64,000 nucleotides of DNA from positions 1,178,001-1,242,000 of the forward strand of contig MBPM02000008.1 in the NCBI GenBank assembly GCA_001695595.3, read 5' to 3'. This stretch comes from Plasmopara viticola. Lineage: Eukaryota; Oomycota; Peronosporomycetes; Peronosporales; Peronosporaceae. The position numbers were made by a program, and so were the translations under genes. Positions 34,279-47,104 of the stretch are shown here, piece by piece (the first letter of the stretch is position 1; every line of letters begins with the position of its first letter). The notes below the pieces were generated by a model. The model saw nothing but the letters and a program-made list of their open reading frames with translations, was not told the DNA's origin and made no database searches.

Positions 34279-35460
34279 AATCCTATCGAAGAGTAGACAG
34301 CTACGCAAAGTGAAGACTTGGAGCGAGTTGCGTTGTGATGAATGTTTATGTCGTGTCTCCTCTTCGTGCGGATGAATCGCGTCATTTTCCGGGATTCGTC
34401 GCAGCATCAAAATCCATCACGAATATTGGCTGGGACGTTTTCCACAGTTACACTTTTTAAACTCACTCTGTCATTGATGCTACTAGAATTTCATGACGCT
34501 TTCGCTGCTGCATTGCAAACAAAAGCTAGAATGCTCACCGATACAGAATAGCAACAAAAAGGAGCACCGTCCGTTTCATCAATTTTGGTCTAGCGCCATC
34601 TTGTGCGCTATAATCTTGTCCTCGTATTCATGTCAGCTTTCTCCCCCAAGTAAGTAAGAAAAAGAACACAGTCGTAATCCAAATGCTTTGTGCTTTGTGT
34701 GAGATTCTACAAGAAAAAGCATCTTTTTGCATGCCACTAGCATTTGATGCAACAGGCATTTCATCTTCGTCATCTTGGTCGTCAAAGGTTGGTGTACGAT
34801 TGGATTTTTCTCAAAATTGAAAGTATTGGTGCTATTGGGATAGTCTGAGGCTCTATTGATTGATGATTCGAATTATGGGCATCGTACAATTTAGAATTTT
34901 ACATCGGAAAAAAAGCTTTTGAAGCTTAAGCTTGAAATCAATAGCTAAAAAGATCTATAGTTGCGCTCAGTAGCACCTTTCCCTTTTATTACATTTGAAC
35001 AACTCTTGTCAAGTACGCGTGATTGTACTTCTTAATCACGTTCACATATCCCTCGAATCTCAAGTTTTTTTTTCATTCTATTGTGATGAGTCCAAAATGT
35101 CGATTGACAAGACGGCGGAGTAGCAAGACATGTCATAGTCTTTTTATGTGCAAGGTCATACAGTTGGCCGAGTATATACATTGGTATCAACTACGGCAAT
35201 ACAATCTAGTCACTCGACACCTACAAACTAAAAATATTGCGGACAGATACATTGTGACTCAGCTACCTGTCAAGAGACCTTTGTAATGACAACTGATCGA
35301 CACCTACGACAAAATACTTTTGTAATGCCCAAATTTATTTCGAAAATAGAACAACTCTATCACTGTTTTTAGTGTCATCGTTTCAGTCGAATAACTATCT
35401 TTGAGGCTTAAAGAAGCAGGTGAGGGAACGATACTGCTAGTCATATGCGTCGACCAAGAT

Positions 35461-35697
35461 CTACCACCAGCCTCCACCCCAGCCTCCACCCCAGCCTCCG
35501 CCCCAGCCTCCACCCCAGCCGAGTCCTCCCCAAGGCCCTCCCCAGCCCCAGAATTCCTTCTTATTTCCATCTGGACTCTTTTCTGTAGCGGGTGCTGCTT
35601 CAGTAGGCATAGCTACCGACCTCAAAGCAGTTTGGTCAGCAGCTGCAAAGTTTGCAACAGCAATTGCAGCAGCGGCGGCAAAAATTGACAGCTTCAT
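35461..35697 (-). CDS. SSP-10: secreted protein, core type
   Basis: 78 residues, core consensus protein. The 3' region lacks agcact in ctatcactagcactg, a deletion shared with SSP-13. Confidence 0.78.
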   Translation of the reverse strand: MKLSIFAAAAAIAVANFAAADQTALRSVAMPTEAAPATEKSPDGNKKEFWGWGGPWGGLGWGGGWGGGWGGGWGGGWW

Positions 35698-36886
35698 AAT
35701 CCTATCGAAGAGTAGACAGCTACGCAAAGTGAAGACTCGGAGCGAGTTGCGTTGTGATGAATGTTTATGTCGTGTCTCCTCTTCGTGCGGATGAATCGCG
35801 TCATTTTCCGGGATTCGTCGCAGCATCAAAATCCATCACGAATATTGGCTGGGACGTTTTCCACAGTTACACTTTTTAAACTCACTCTGTCATTGATGCT
35901 ACTAGAATTTCATGACGCTTTCGCTGCTGCATTGCAAACAAAAGCTAGAATGCTCACCGATACAGAATAGCAACAAAAAGGAGCACCGTCCGTTTCATCA
36001 ATTTTGGTCTAGCGCCATCTTGTGCGCTATAATCTTGTCCTCGTATTCATGTCTGCTTTCTCCCCCAAGTAAGTAAAAAAAAAAACAGTCGTAATCCAAA
36101 TGCTTTGTGCTTTGTGTGAGATTCTACAAGAAAAAGCATCTTTTTGCATGCCACTAGCATTTGATGCAACAGGCATTTTATCTTCGTCATCTTGGTCGTC
36201 AAAGGTTGGTGTACGATTGGATTTTTCTCAAAAATTGAAAGTATTGGTGCTATTGGGATAGTCTGAGGCTCTATTGATTGATGATTCGAATTATGGGCAT
36301 CGTACAATTTAGAATTTTACATCGGAAAAAAAGCTTTTGAAGCTTAAGCTTGATAAATAATAGCTAAAAAGATCTATAGTTGCGCTCAGTAGCACCTTTC
36401 CCTTTTATTACATTTGAACAACTTTTGTCAAGTACGCGTGATTGTACTTCTTAACCACGTTCACATATCCCTCGAATCTCAAGTTTTTTTTTCATTCTAT
36501 TGTGAATGAGTCCAAAATGTCGATTGACAAGACGGCGGAGTAGCAAGACATGTCATAGTCTTTTTGTGTGCAAGGTCATACAGTTGGCCGAGTATATACA
36601 TTGGTATCAACTACGGCAATACAATCTAGTCACTCGACACCTACAAACTAAAAATATTGCGGACAGATACATTGTGACTCAGCTACCTGTCAAGAGACCT
36701 TTGTAATGACAACTGATCGACACCTACGACAAAATACTTTTGTAATGCCCAAATTTATTTCGAAAATAGAACAACTCTATCACTAGCACTGTTTTTAGTG
36801 TCATCGTTTCAGTCGAATAACTATCTTTGAGGCTTAAAGAAGCAGGTGAGGGAACGATACTGCTAGTCATATGCGTCGACCAAGAT

Positions 36887-37123
36887 CTACCACCAGCCTC
36901 CACCCCAGCCTCCACCCCAGCCTCCGCCCCAGCCTCCACCCCAGCCGAGTCCTCCCCAAGGCCCTCCCCAGCCCCAGAATTCCTTCTTATTTCCATCTGG
37001 ACTCTTTTCTGTAGCGGGTGCTGCTTCAGTAGGCATAGCTACCGACCTCAAAGCAGTTTGGTCAGCAGCTGCAAAGTTTGCAACAGCAATTGCAGCAGCG
37101 GCGGCAAAAATTGACAGCTTCAT
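36887..37123 (-). CDS. SSP-11: secreted protein, core type with altered upstream region
   Basis: 78 residues, core consensus protein. About 100 bp upstream (37225-37250) a short sequence, tgcggatatatcgcgc, is inserted or rearranged, which could alter its transcription start. Confidence 0.76.
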   Translation of the reverse strand: MKLSIFAAAAAIAVANFAAADQTALRSVAMPTEAAPATEKSPDGNKKEFWGWGGPWGGLGWGGGWGGGWGGGWGGGWW

Positions 37124-38331
37124 AATCCTATCGAAGAGTAGACAGCTTCGCAAAGTGAAGACTTGGAGCGAGTTGCGTTGTGATGAATGTTTATGTCGTG
37201 TCTCCTCTTCGTGCGGATGAATCGCGTGCGGATATATCGCGCATTTCCGGGATTCGTCGCAGCATCAAAATCCATCACGAATATTGGCTGGGACGTTTTC
37301 CACAGTTACACTTTTTAAACTCACTCTGTCATTGATGCTACTAGAATTTCATGACGCTTTCGCTGCTGCATTGCAAACAAAAGCTAGAATGCTCACCGAT
37401 ACAGAATAGCAACAAAAAGGAGCACCGTCCGTTTCATCAATTTTGGTCTAGCGCCATCTTGTGCGTAATAATCTTGTCCTCGTATTCATGTCAGCTTTTT
37501 CCCGTGAGCTCGTCCAAGTAAGTAAGAAAAAAAACACAGTCGTAATCCAAATGCTTTGTGCTTTGTGTGAGATTCTACAAGAAAAAGCATCTTTTTGCAT
37601 GCCACTAGCATTTGATGCAACAGGCATTTCATCTTCGTCATCTTAGTCGTCAAAGGTTGGTGTACGATTGATTTTTCTCAAAATTGAACTATTGTGTATT
37701 GGGATAGTCTGAGGCTCATTAATTGATGATCGAAATATGGGCATCGTTCAATTTAGAATTTTACATCGGAAAAAAAGCTTTTGAAGCTTAAGCTTGAAAA
37801 TCAATAGCTAAAAAGATCTATAGTTGCGCTCAGTAGCACCTTTCCCTTTTATTACATTTGAACAACTCTTGTCAAGTACGCGTGATTGTACTTCTTAACC
37901 ACGTTCACATATCCCTCGAATCTCAAGTTTTTTTTTTCATTCTATTGTGAATGAGTCCAAAATGTCGATTGACAAGACGGCGGAGTAGCAAGACATGTCA
38001 TAGTCTTTTTGTGTGCAAGGTCATACAGTTGGCCGAGTATATACATTGGTATCAACTACGGCAATACAATCTAGTCACTCGACACCTACAAACTAAAAAT
38101 ATTGCGGACAGATACATTGTGACTCAGCTACCTGTCAAGAGACCTTTGTAATGACAACTGATCGACACCTACGACAAAATACTTTTGTAATGCCCAAATT
38201 TATTTCGAAAATAGAACAACTCTATCACTAGCACTGTTTTTAGTGTCATCGTTTCAGTCGAATAACTATCTTTGAGGCTTAAAGAAGCAGGTGAGGGAAC
38301 GATACTGCTAGTCATATGCGTCGACCAAGAT

Positions 38332-38568
38332 CTACCACCAGCCTCCACCCCAGCCTCCACCCCAGCCTCCGCCCCAGCCTCCACCCCAGCCGAGTCCTCC
38401 CCAAGGCCCTCCCCAGCCCCAGAATTCCTTCTTATTTCCATCTGGACTCTTTTCTGTAGCGGGTGCTGCTTCAGTAGGCATAGCTACCGACCTCAAAGCA
38501 GTTTGGTCAGCAGCTGCAAAGTTTGCAACAGCAATTGCAGCAGCGGCGGCAAAAATTGACAGCTTCAT
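38332..38568 (-). CDS. SSP-12: secreted protein, core type
   Basis: 78 residues, core consensus protein, intact. Confidence 0.78.
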   Translation of the reverse strand: MKLSIFAAAAAIAVANFAAADQTALRSVAMPTEAAPATEKSPDGNKKEFWGWGGPWGGLGWGGGWGGGWGGGWGGGWW

Positions 38569-39751
38569 AATCCTATCGAAGAGTAGACAGCTACGCAAAG
38601 TGAAGACTTGGAGCGAGTTGCGTTGTGATGAATGTTTATGTCGTGTCTCCTCTTCGTGCGGATGAATCGCGTCATTTTCCGGGATTCGTCGCAGCATCAA
38701 AATCCATCACGAATATTGGCTGGGACGTTTTCCACAGTTACACTTTTTAAACTCACTCTGTCATTGATGCTACTAGAATTTCATGACGCTTTCGCTGCTG
38801 CATTGCAAACAAAAGCTAGAATGCTCACCGATACAGAATAGCAACAAAAAGGAGCACCGTCCGTTTCATCAATTTTGGTCTAGCGCCATCTTGTGCGCTA
38901 TAATCTTGTCCTCGTATTCATGTCAGCTTTCTCCCCAAGTAAGTAAGAAAAAGAACACAGTCGTAATCCAAATGCTTTGTGCTTTGTGTGAGATTCTACA
39001 AGAAAAAGCATCTTTTTGCATGCCACTAGCATTTGATGCAACAGGCATTTTATCTTCGTCATCTTGGTCGTCAAAGGTTGGTGTACGATTGGATTTTTCT
39101 CAAAATTGAAAGTATTGGTGCTATTGGGATAGTCTGAGGCTCTATTGATTGATGATTCGAATTATGGGCATCGTACAATTTAGAATTTTACATCGGAAAA
39201 AAAGCTTTTGAAGCTTAAGCTTGAAATCAATAGCTAAAAAGATCTATAGTTGCGCTCAGTAGCACCTTTCCCTTTTATTACATTTGAACAACTCTTGTCA
39301 AGTACGCGTGATTGTACTTCTCAATCACGTTCACATATCCCTCGAATCTCAAGTTTTTTTTTTCATTCTATTGTGATTGAGTCCAAAATGTCGATTGACA
39401 AGACGGCGGAGTAGCAAGACATGTCATAGTCTTTTTATGTGCAAGGTCATACAGTTGGCCGAGTATATACATTGGTATCAACTACGGCAATACAATCTAG
39501 TCACTCGACACCTACAAACTAAAAATATTGCGGACAGATACATTGTGACTCAGCTACCTGTCAAGAGACCTTTGTAATGACAACTGATCGACACCTACGA
39601 CAAAATACTTTTGTAATGCCCAAATTTATTTCGAAAATAGAACAACTCTATCACTGTTTTTAGTGTCATCGTTTCAGTCGAATAACTATCTTTGAGGCTT
39701 AAAGAAGCAGGTGAGGGAACGATACTGCTAGTCATATGCGTCGACCAAGAT

Positions 39752-39988
39752 CTACCACCAGCCTCCACCCCAGCCTCCACCCCAGCCTCCGCCCCAGCCT
39801 CCACCCCAGCCGAGTCCTCCCCAAGGCCCTCCCCAGCCCCAGAATTCCTTCTTATTTCCATCTGGACTCTTTTCTGTAGCGGGTGCTGCTTCAGTAGGCA
39901 TAGCTACCGACCTCAAAGCAGTTTGGTCAGCAGCTGCAAAGTTTGCAACAGCAATTGCAGCAGCGGCGGCAAAAATTGACAGCTTCAT
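39752..39988 (-). CDS. SSP-13: secreted protein, core type
   Basis: 78 residues, core consensus protein. Shares the 6-bp 3' deletion with SSP-10, pointing to a common origin of these two units. Confidence 0.78.
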   Translation of the reverse strand: MKLSIFAAAAAIAVANFAAADQTALRSVAMPTEAAPATEKSPDGNKKEFWGWGGPWGGLGWGGGWGGGWGGGWGGGWW

Positions 39989-41180
39989 AATCCTATCGAA
40001 GAGTAGACAGCTACGCAAAGTGAAGACTTGGAGCGAGTTGCGTTGTGATGAATGTTTATGTCGTGTCTCCTCTTCGTGCGGATGAATCGCGTCATTTTCC
40101 GGGATTCGTCGCAGCATCAAAATCCATCACGAATATTGGCTGGGACGTTTTCCACAGTTACACTTTTTAAACTCACTCTGTCATTGATGCTACTAGAATT
40201 TCATGACGCTTTCGCTGCTGCATTGCAAACAAAAGCTAGAATGCTCACCGATACAGAATAGCAACAAAAAGGAGCACCGTCCGTTTCATCAATTTTGGTC
40301 TAGCGCCATCTTGTGCGCTATAATCTTGTCCTCGTATTCATGTCTGCTTTCTCCCCCAAGTAAGTAAGAAAAAGAACACAGTCGTAATCCAAATGCTTTG
40401 TGCTTTGTGTGAGATTCTACAAGAAAAAGCATCTTTTGCATGCCACTAGCATTTGATGCAACAGGCATTTCATCTTCGTCATCTTAGTCGTCAAAGGTTG
40501 GTGTACGATTGGATTTTTCTCAAAAATTGAAAGTATTGGTGCTATTGGGATAGTCTGAGGCTCTATTGATTGATGATTCGAATTATGGGCATCGTACAAT
40601 TTAGAATTTTACATCGGAAAAAAAGCTTTTGAAGCTTAAGCTTGAAATCAATAGCTAAAAAGATCTATAGTTGCGCTCAGTAGCACCTTTCCCTTTTATT
40701 ACATTTGAACAACTCTTGTCAAGTACGCGTGATTGTACTTCTTAACCACGTTCACATATCCCTCGAATCTCAAGTTTTTTTTTTTTTTCATTCTATTGAA
40801 TGAGTCCAAAATGTCGATTGACAAGACGGCGGAGTAGCAAGACATGTCATAGTCTTTTTGTGTGCAAGGTCATACAGTTGGCCGAGTATATACATTGGTA
40901 TCAACTACGGCAATACAATCTAGTCACTCGACACCTACAAACTAAAAATATTGCGGACAGATACATTGTGACTCAGCTACCTGTCAAGAGACCTTTGTAA
41001 TGACAACTGATCGACACCTACGACAAAATACTTTTGTAATGCCCAAATTTATTTCGAAAATAGAACAACTCTATCACTAGCACTGTTTTTAGTGTCATCG
41101 TTTCAGTCGAATAACTATCTTTGAGGCTTAAAGAAGCAGGTGAGGGAACGATACTGCTAGTCATATGCGTCGACCAAGAT

Positions 41181-41417
41181 CTACCACCAGCCTCCACCCC
41201 AGCCTCCACCCCAGCCTCCGCCCCAGCCTCCACCCCAGCCGAGTCCTCCCCAAGGCCCTCCCCAGCCCCAGAATTCCTTCTTATTTCCATCTGGACTCTT
41301 TTCTGTAGCGGGTGCTGCTTCAGTAGGCATAGCTACCGACCTCAAAGCAGTTTGGTCAGCAGCTGCAAAGTTTGCAACAGCAATTGCAGCAGCGGCGGCA
41401 AAAATTGACAGCTTCAT
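41181..41417 (-). CDS. SSP-14: secreted protein, core type
   Basis: 78 residues, core consensus protein. The T run in the 3' flank near 40780 is longer than in other units. Confidence 0.78.
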   Translation of the reverse strand: MKLSIFAAAAAIAVANFAAADQTALRSVAMPTEAAPATEKSPDGNKKEFWGWGGPWGGLGWGGGWGGGWGGGWGGGWW

Positions 41418-42604
41418 AATCCTATCGAAGAGTAGACAGCTACGCAAAGTGAAGACTTGGAGCGAGTTGCGTTGTGATGAATGTTTATGTCGTGTCTCCT
41501 CTTCGTGCGGATGAATCGCGTCATTTTCCGGGATTCGTCGCAGCATCAAAATCCATCACGAATATTGGCTGGGACGTTTTCCACAGTTACACTTTTTAAA
41601 CTCACTCTGTCATTGATGCTACTAGAATTTCATGACGCTTTCGCTGCTGCATTGCAAACAAAAGCTAGAATGCTCACCGATACAGAATAGCAACAAAAGG
41701 AGCACCGTCCGTTTCATCAATTTTGGTCTAGCGCCATCTTGTGCGTATAATCTTGTCCTCGTATTCATGTCAGCTTTTCGTCCCAAGTAAGTAAGAAAAA
41801 GAACACAGTCGTAATCCAAATGCTTTGTGCTTTGTGTGAGATTCTACAAGAAAAAGCATCTTTTTGCATGCCACTAGCATTTGATGCAACAGGCATTTCA
41901 TCTTCGTCATCTTAGTCGTCAAAGGCTGGTGTACGATTTGATTTTTCTCAAAATTGGAACTATTTGTGTTATTGGGATAGTCTGAGGCTCAATTAATTGA
42001 TGATCCGAAATATGGGCATCGTTCAATTTAGAATTTTACATCGGAAAAAAAGCTTTTGAAGCTTAAGCTTGAAAATCAATAGCTAAAAAGATCTATAGTT
42101 GCGCTCAGTAGCACCTTTCCCTTTTATTACATTTGAACAACTCTTGTCAAGTACGCGTGATTGTACTTCTTAACCACGTTCACATATCCCTCGAATCTCA
42201 AGTTTTTTTTTTCATTCTATTGTGAATGAGTCCAAAATGTCGATTGACAAGACGGCGGAGTAGCAAGACATGTCATAGTCTTTTTGTGCAAGGTCATACA
42301 GTTGGCCGAGTATATACATTGGTATCAACTACGGCAATACAATCTAGTCACTCGACACCTACAAACTAAAAATATTGCGGACAGATACATTGTGACTCAG
42401 CTACCTGTCAAGAGACCTTTGTAATGACAACTGATCGACACCTACGACAAAATACTTTTGTAATGCCCAAATTTATTTCGAAAATAGAACAACTCTATCA
42501 CTAGCACTGTTTTTAGTGTCATCGTTTCAGTCGAATAACTATCTTTGAGGCTTAAAGAAGCAGGTGAGGGAACGATACTGCTAGTCATATGCGTCGACCA
42601 AGAT

Positions 42605-42817
42605 CTACCACCAGCCTCCACCCCAGCCTCCACCCCAGCCGAGTCCTCCCCAAGGCCCTCCCCAGCCCCAGAATTCCTTCTTATTTCCATCTGGACTCTT
42701 TTCTGTAGCGGGTGCTGCTTCAGTAGGCATAGCTACCGACCTCAAAGCAGTTTGGTCAGCAGCTGCAAAGTTTGCAACAGCAATTGCAGCAGCGGCGGCA
42801 AAAATTGACAGCTTCAT
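42605..42817 (-). CDS. SSP-15: secreted protein, two repeats
   Basis: 70 residues, two WGGG units; otherwise core sequence. The GGC-GGA-GGC variant unit is absent. Confidence 0.78.
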   Translation of the reverse strand: MKLSIFAAAAAIAVANFAAADQTALRSVAMPTEAAPATEKSPDGNKKEFWGWGGPWGGLGWGGGWGGGWW

Positions 42818-44008
42818 AATCCTATCGAAGAGTAGACAGCTACGCAAAGTGAAGACTTGGAGCGAGTTGCGTTGTGATGAATGTTTATGTCGTGTCTCCT
42901 CTTCGTGCGGATGAATCGCGTCATTTTCCGGGATTCGTCGCAGCATCAAAATCCATCACGAATATTGGCTGGGACGTTTTCCACAGTTACACTTTTTAAA
43001 CTCACTCTGTCATTGATGCTACTAGAATTTCATGACGCTTTCGCTGCTGCATTGCAAACAAAAGCTAGAATGCTCACCGATACAGAATAGCAACAAAAAG
43101 GAGCACCGTCCGTTTCATCAATTTTGGTCTAGCGCCATCTTGTGCGCTATAATCTTGTGCTCGTATTCATGTCAGCTTTCTCCCCAAGTAAGTAAGAAAA
43201 AGAACACAGTCGTAATCCAAATGCTTTGTGCTTTGTGTGAGATTCTACAAGAAAAAGCATCTTTTTGCATGCCACTAGCATTTGATGCAACAGGCATTTC
43301 ATCTTCGTCATCTTGGTCGTCAAAGGTTGGTGTACGATTGGATTTTTCTCAAAAATTGAAAGTATTGGTGCTATTGGGATAGTCTGAGGCTCTATTGATT
43401 GATGATTCGAATTATGGGCATCGTACAATTTAGAATTTTACATCGGAAAAAAAGCTTTTGAAGCTTAAGCTTGAAAATCAATAGCTAAAAAGATCTATAG
43501 TTGCGCTCAGTAGCACCTTTCCCTTTTATTACATTTGAACAACTCTTGTCAAGTACGCGTGATTGTACTTCTTAACCACGTTCACATATCCCTCGAATCT
43601 CAAGTTTTTTTTTTCATTCTATTGTGAATGAGTCCAAAATGTCGATTGACAAGACGGCGGAGTAGCAAGACATGTCATAGTCTTTTTATGTGCAAGGTCA
43701 TACAGTTGGCCGAGTATATACATTGGTATCAACTACGGCAATACAATCTAGTCACTCGACACCTACAAACTAAAAATATTGCGGACAGATACATTGTGAC
43801 TCAGCTACCTGTCAAGAGACCTTTGTAATGACAACTGATCGACACCTACGACAAAATACTTTTGTAATGCCCAAATTTATTTCGAAAATAGAACAACTCT
43901 ATCACTAGCACTGTTTTTAGTGTCATCGTTTCAGTCGAATAACTATCTTTGAGGCTTAAAGAAGCAGGTGAGGGAACGATACTGCTAGTCATATGCGTCG
44001 ACCAAGAT

Positions 44009-44251
44009 CTACCACCAGCCTCCACCCCAGCCTCCACCCCAGCCTCCGCCTCCGCCCCAGCCTCCACCCCAGCCGAGTCCTCCCCAAGGCCCTCCCCAGC
44101 CCCAGAATTCCTTCTTATTTCCATCTGGACTCTTTTCTGTAGCGGGTGCTGCTTCAGTAGGCATAGCTACCGACCTCAAAGCAGTTTGGTCAGCAGCTGC
44201 AAAGTTTGCAACAGCAATTGCAGCAGCGGCGGCAAAAATTGACAGCTTCAT
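44009..44251 (-). CDS. SSP-16: secreted protein with irregular repeat
   Basis: 80 residues. The tail contains a WGGGGG step from a 6-bp duplication (gcctccgcctccgcc on the plus strand), in addition to the usual units. Confidence 0.77.
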   Translation of the reverse strand: MKLSIFAAAAAIAVANFAAADQTALRSVAMPTEAAPATEKSPDGNKKEFWGWGGPWGGLGWGGGWGGGGGWGGGWGGGWW

Positions 44252-45431
44252 AATCCTATCGAAGAGTAGACAGCTACGCAAAGTGAAGACTTGGAGCGAG
44301 TTGCGTTGTGATGAATGTTTATGTCGTGTCTCCTCTTCGTGCGGATGAATCGCGTCATTTTCCGGGATTCGTCGCAGCATCAAAATCCATCACGAATATT
44401 GGCTGGGACGTTTTCCACAGTTACACTTTTTAAACTCACTCTGTCATTGATGCTACTAGAATTTCATGACGCTTTCGCTGCTGCATTGCAAACAAAAGCT
44501 AGAATGCTCACCGATACAGAATAGCAACAAAAGGAGCACCGTCCGTTTCATCAATTTTGGTCTAGCGCCATCTTGTGCGTATAATCTTGTCCTCGTATTC
44601 ATGTCAGCTTTTTCCCTCCCAAGTAAGTAAGAAAAAAACACAGTCGTAATCCAAATGCTTTGTGCTTTGTGTGAGATTCTACAAGAAAAAGCATCTTTTT
44701 GCATGCCACTAGCATTTGATGCAACAGGCATTTCATCTTCGTCATCTTAGTCGTCAAAGGCTGGTGTACGATTGATTTTTCTCAAAATATTTGTGTTATT
44801 GGGATAGTCTGAGGCTCAATTATTGATGATCGAAATATGGGCATCGTTCAATTTAGAATTTTACATCGGAAAAAAAGCTTTTGAAGCTTAAGCTTGAAAA
44901 TCAATAGCTAAAAAGATCTATAGTTGCGCTCAGTAGCACCTTTCCCTTTTATTACATTTGAACAACTCTTGTCAAGTACGCGTGATTGTACTTCTTAACC
45001 ACGTTCACATATCCCTCGAATCTCAAGTTTTTTTTTTCATTCTATTGTGAATGAGTCCAAAATGTCGATTGACAAGACGGCGGAGTAGCAAGACATGTCA
45101 TAGTCTTTTTGTGTGCAAGGTCATACAGTTGGCCGAGTATATACATTGGTATCAACTACGGCAATACAATCTAGTCACTCGACACCTACAAACTAAAAAT
45201 ATTGCGGACAGATACATTGTGACTCAGCTACCTGTCAAGAGACCTTTGTAATGACAACTGATCGACACCTACGACAAAATACTTTTGTAATGCCCAAATT
45301 TATTTCGAAAATAGAACAACTCTATCACTAGCACTGTTTTTAGTGTCATCGTTTCAGTCGAATAACTATCTTTGAGGCTTAAAGAAGCAGGTGAGGGAAC
45401 GATACTGCTAGTCATATGCGTCGACCAAGAT

Positions 45432-45680
45432 CTACCACCAGCCTCCACCCCAGCCTCCACCCCAGCCTCCACCCCAGCCTCCACCCCAGCCTCCACCCCA
45501 GCCGAGTCCTCCCCAAGGCCCTCCCCAGCCCCAGAATTCCTTCTTATTTCCATCTGGACTCTTTTCTGTAGCGGGTGCTGCTTCAGTAGGCATAGCTACC
45601 GACCTCAAAGCAGTTTGGTCAGCAGCTGCAAAGTTTGCAACAGCAATTGCAGCAGCGGCGGCAAAAATTGACAGCTTCAT
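45432..45680 (-). CDS. SSP-17: secreted protein, five repeats
   Basis: 82 residues, five WGGG units, all with the same GGT-GGA-GGC codons; the variant unit seen in most copies is missing. Confidence 0.78.
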   Translation of the reverse strand: MKLSIFAAAAAIAVANFAAADQTALRSVAMPTEAAPATEKSPDGNKKEFWGWGGPWGGLGWGGGWGGGWGGGWGGGWGGGWW

Positions 45681-46816
45681 AATCCTATCGAAGAGTAGAC
45701 AGCTACGCAAAGTGAAGACTTGGAGCGAGTTGCGTTGTGATGAATGTTTATGTCGTGTCTCCTCTTCGTGCGGATGAATCGCGTCATTTTCCGGGATTCG
45801 TCGCAGCATCAAAATCCATCACGAATATTGGCTGGGACGTTTTCCACAGTTACACTTTTTAAACTCACTCTGTCATTGATGCTACTAGAATTTCATGACG
45901 CTTTCGCTGCTGCATTGCAAACAAAAGCTAGAATGCTCACCGATACAGAATAGCAACAAAAAGGAGCACCGTCCGTTTCATCAATTTTGGTCTAGCGCCA
46001 TCTTGTGCGCTATAATCTTGTCCTCGTATTCATGTCAGCTTTCCCCCAAGTAAGTAAGAAAAAGAACACAGTCGTAATCCAAATGCTTTGTGCTTTGTGT
46101 GAGATTCTACAAGAAAAAGCATCTTTTTGCATGCCACTAGCATTTGATGCAACAGGCATTTCATCTTCGTCATCTTGGTCGTCAAAGGTTGGTGTACGAT
46201 TGGATTTTTCTCAAAAATTGAAAGTATTGGTGCTATTGGGATAGTCTGAGGCTCTATTGATTGATGATTCGAATTATGGGCATCGTACAATTTAGAATTT
46301 TACATCGGAAAAAAAGCTTTTGAAGCTTAAGCTTGAAATCAATAGCTAAAAAGATCTATAGTTGCGCTCAGTAGCACCTTTCCCTTTTATTACATTTGAA
46401 CAACTCTTGTCAAGTACGCGTGATTGTACTTCTTAATCACGTTCACATATCCCTCGAATCTCAAGTTTTTTTTTTCATTCTATTGTGATTGAGTCCAAAA
46501 TGTCGATTGACAAGACGGCGGAGTAGCAAGACATGTCATAGTCTTTTTATGTGCAAGGTCATACAGTTGGCCGAGTATATACATTGGTATCAACTACGGC
46601 AATACAATCTAGTCACTCGACACCTACAAACTAAAAATATTGCGGACAGATACATTGTGACTCAGCTACCTGTCAAGAGACCTTTGTAATGACAACTGAT
46701 CGACACCTACGACAAAATACTTTTGTAATGCCCAAATTTATTTCGAAAATAGAACAACTCTATCACTAGCACTGTTTTGAGTGTCATCGTTTCAGTCGAA
46801 TAACTATCTTTGAGGC

Positions 46817-47104
46817 TTAAAGAAGCAGTGAGGGAACGATACTGCTAGTCATATGCGTCGACCAAGATCTACCACCAGCCTCCACCCCAGCCTCCACCCC
46901 AGCCTCCGCCCCAGCCTCCACCCCAGCCGAGTCCTCCCCAAGGCCTCCCCAGCCCCAGAATTCCTTCTTATTTCCATCTGGACTCTTTTCTGTAGCGGGT
47001 GCTGCTTCAGTAGGCATAGCTACCGACCTCAAAGCAGTTTGGTCAGCAGCTGCAAAGTTTGCAACAGCAATTGCAGCAGCGGCGGCAAAAATTGACAGCT
47101 TCAT
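46817..47104 (-). pseudogene. SSP-18: frameshifted secreted protein copy
   Basis: Starts normally (ATG 47102-47104), but one C is missing in the ccctcccc run (near 46940). After FWGWGG the frame changes to an Ala/Gly/Glu-rich tail and ends at 46817. The unshifted stop would be at 46869-46871. This could be a real mutation or a homopolymer error. Confidence 0.7.
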
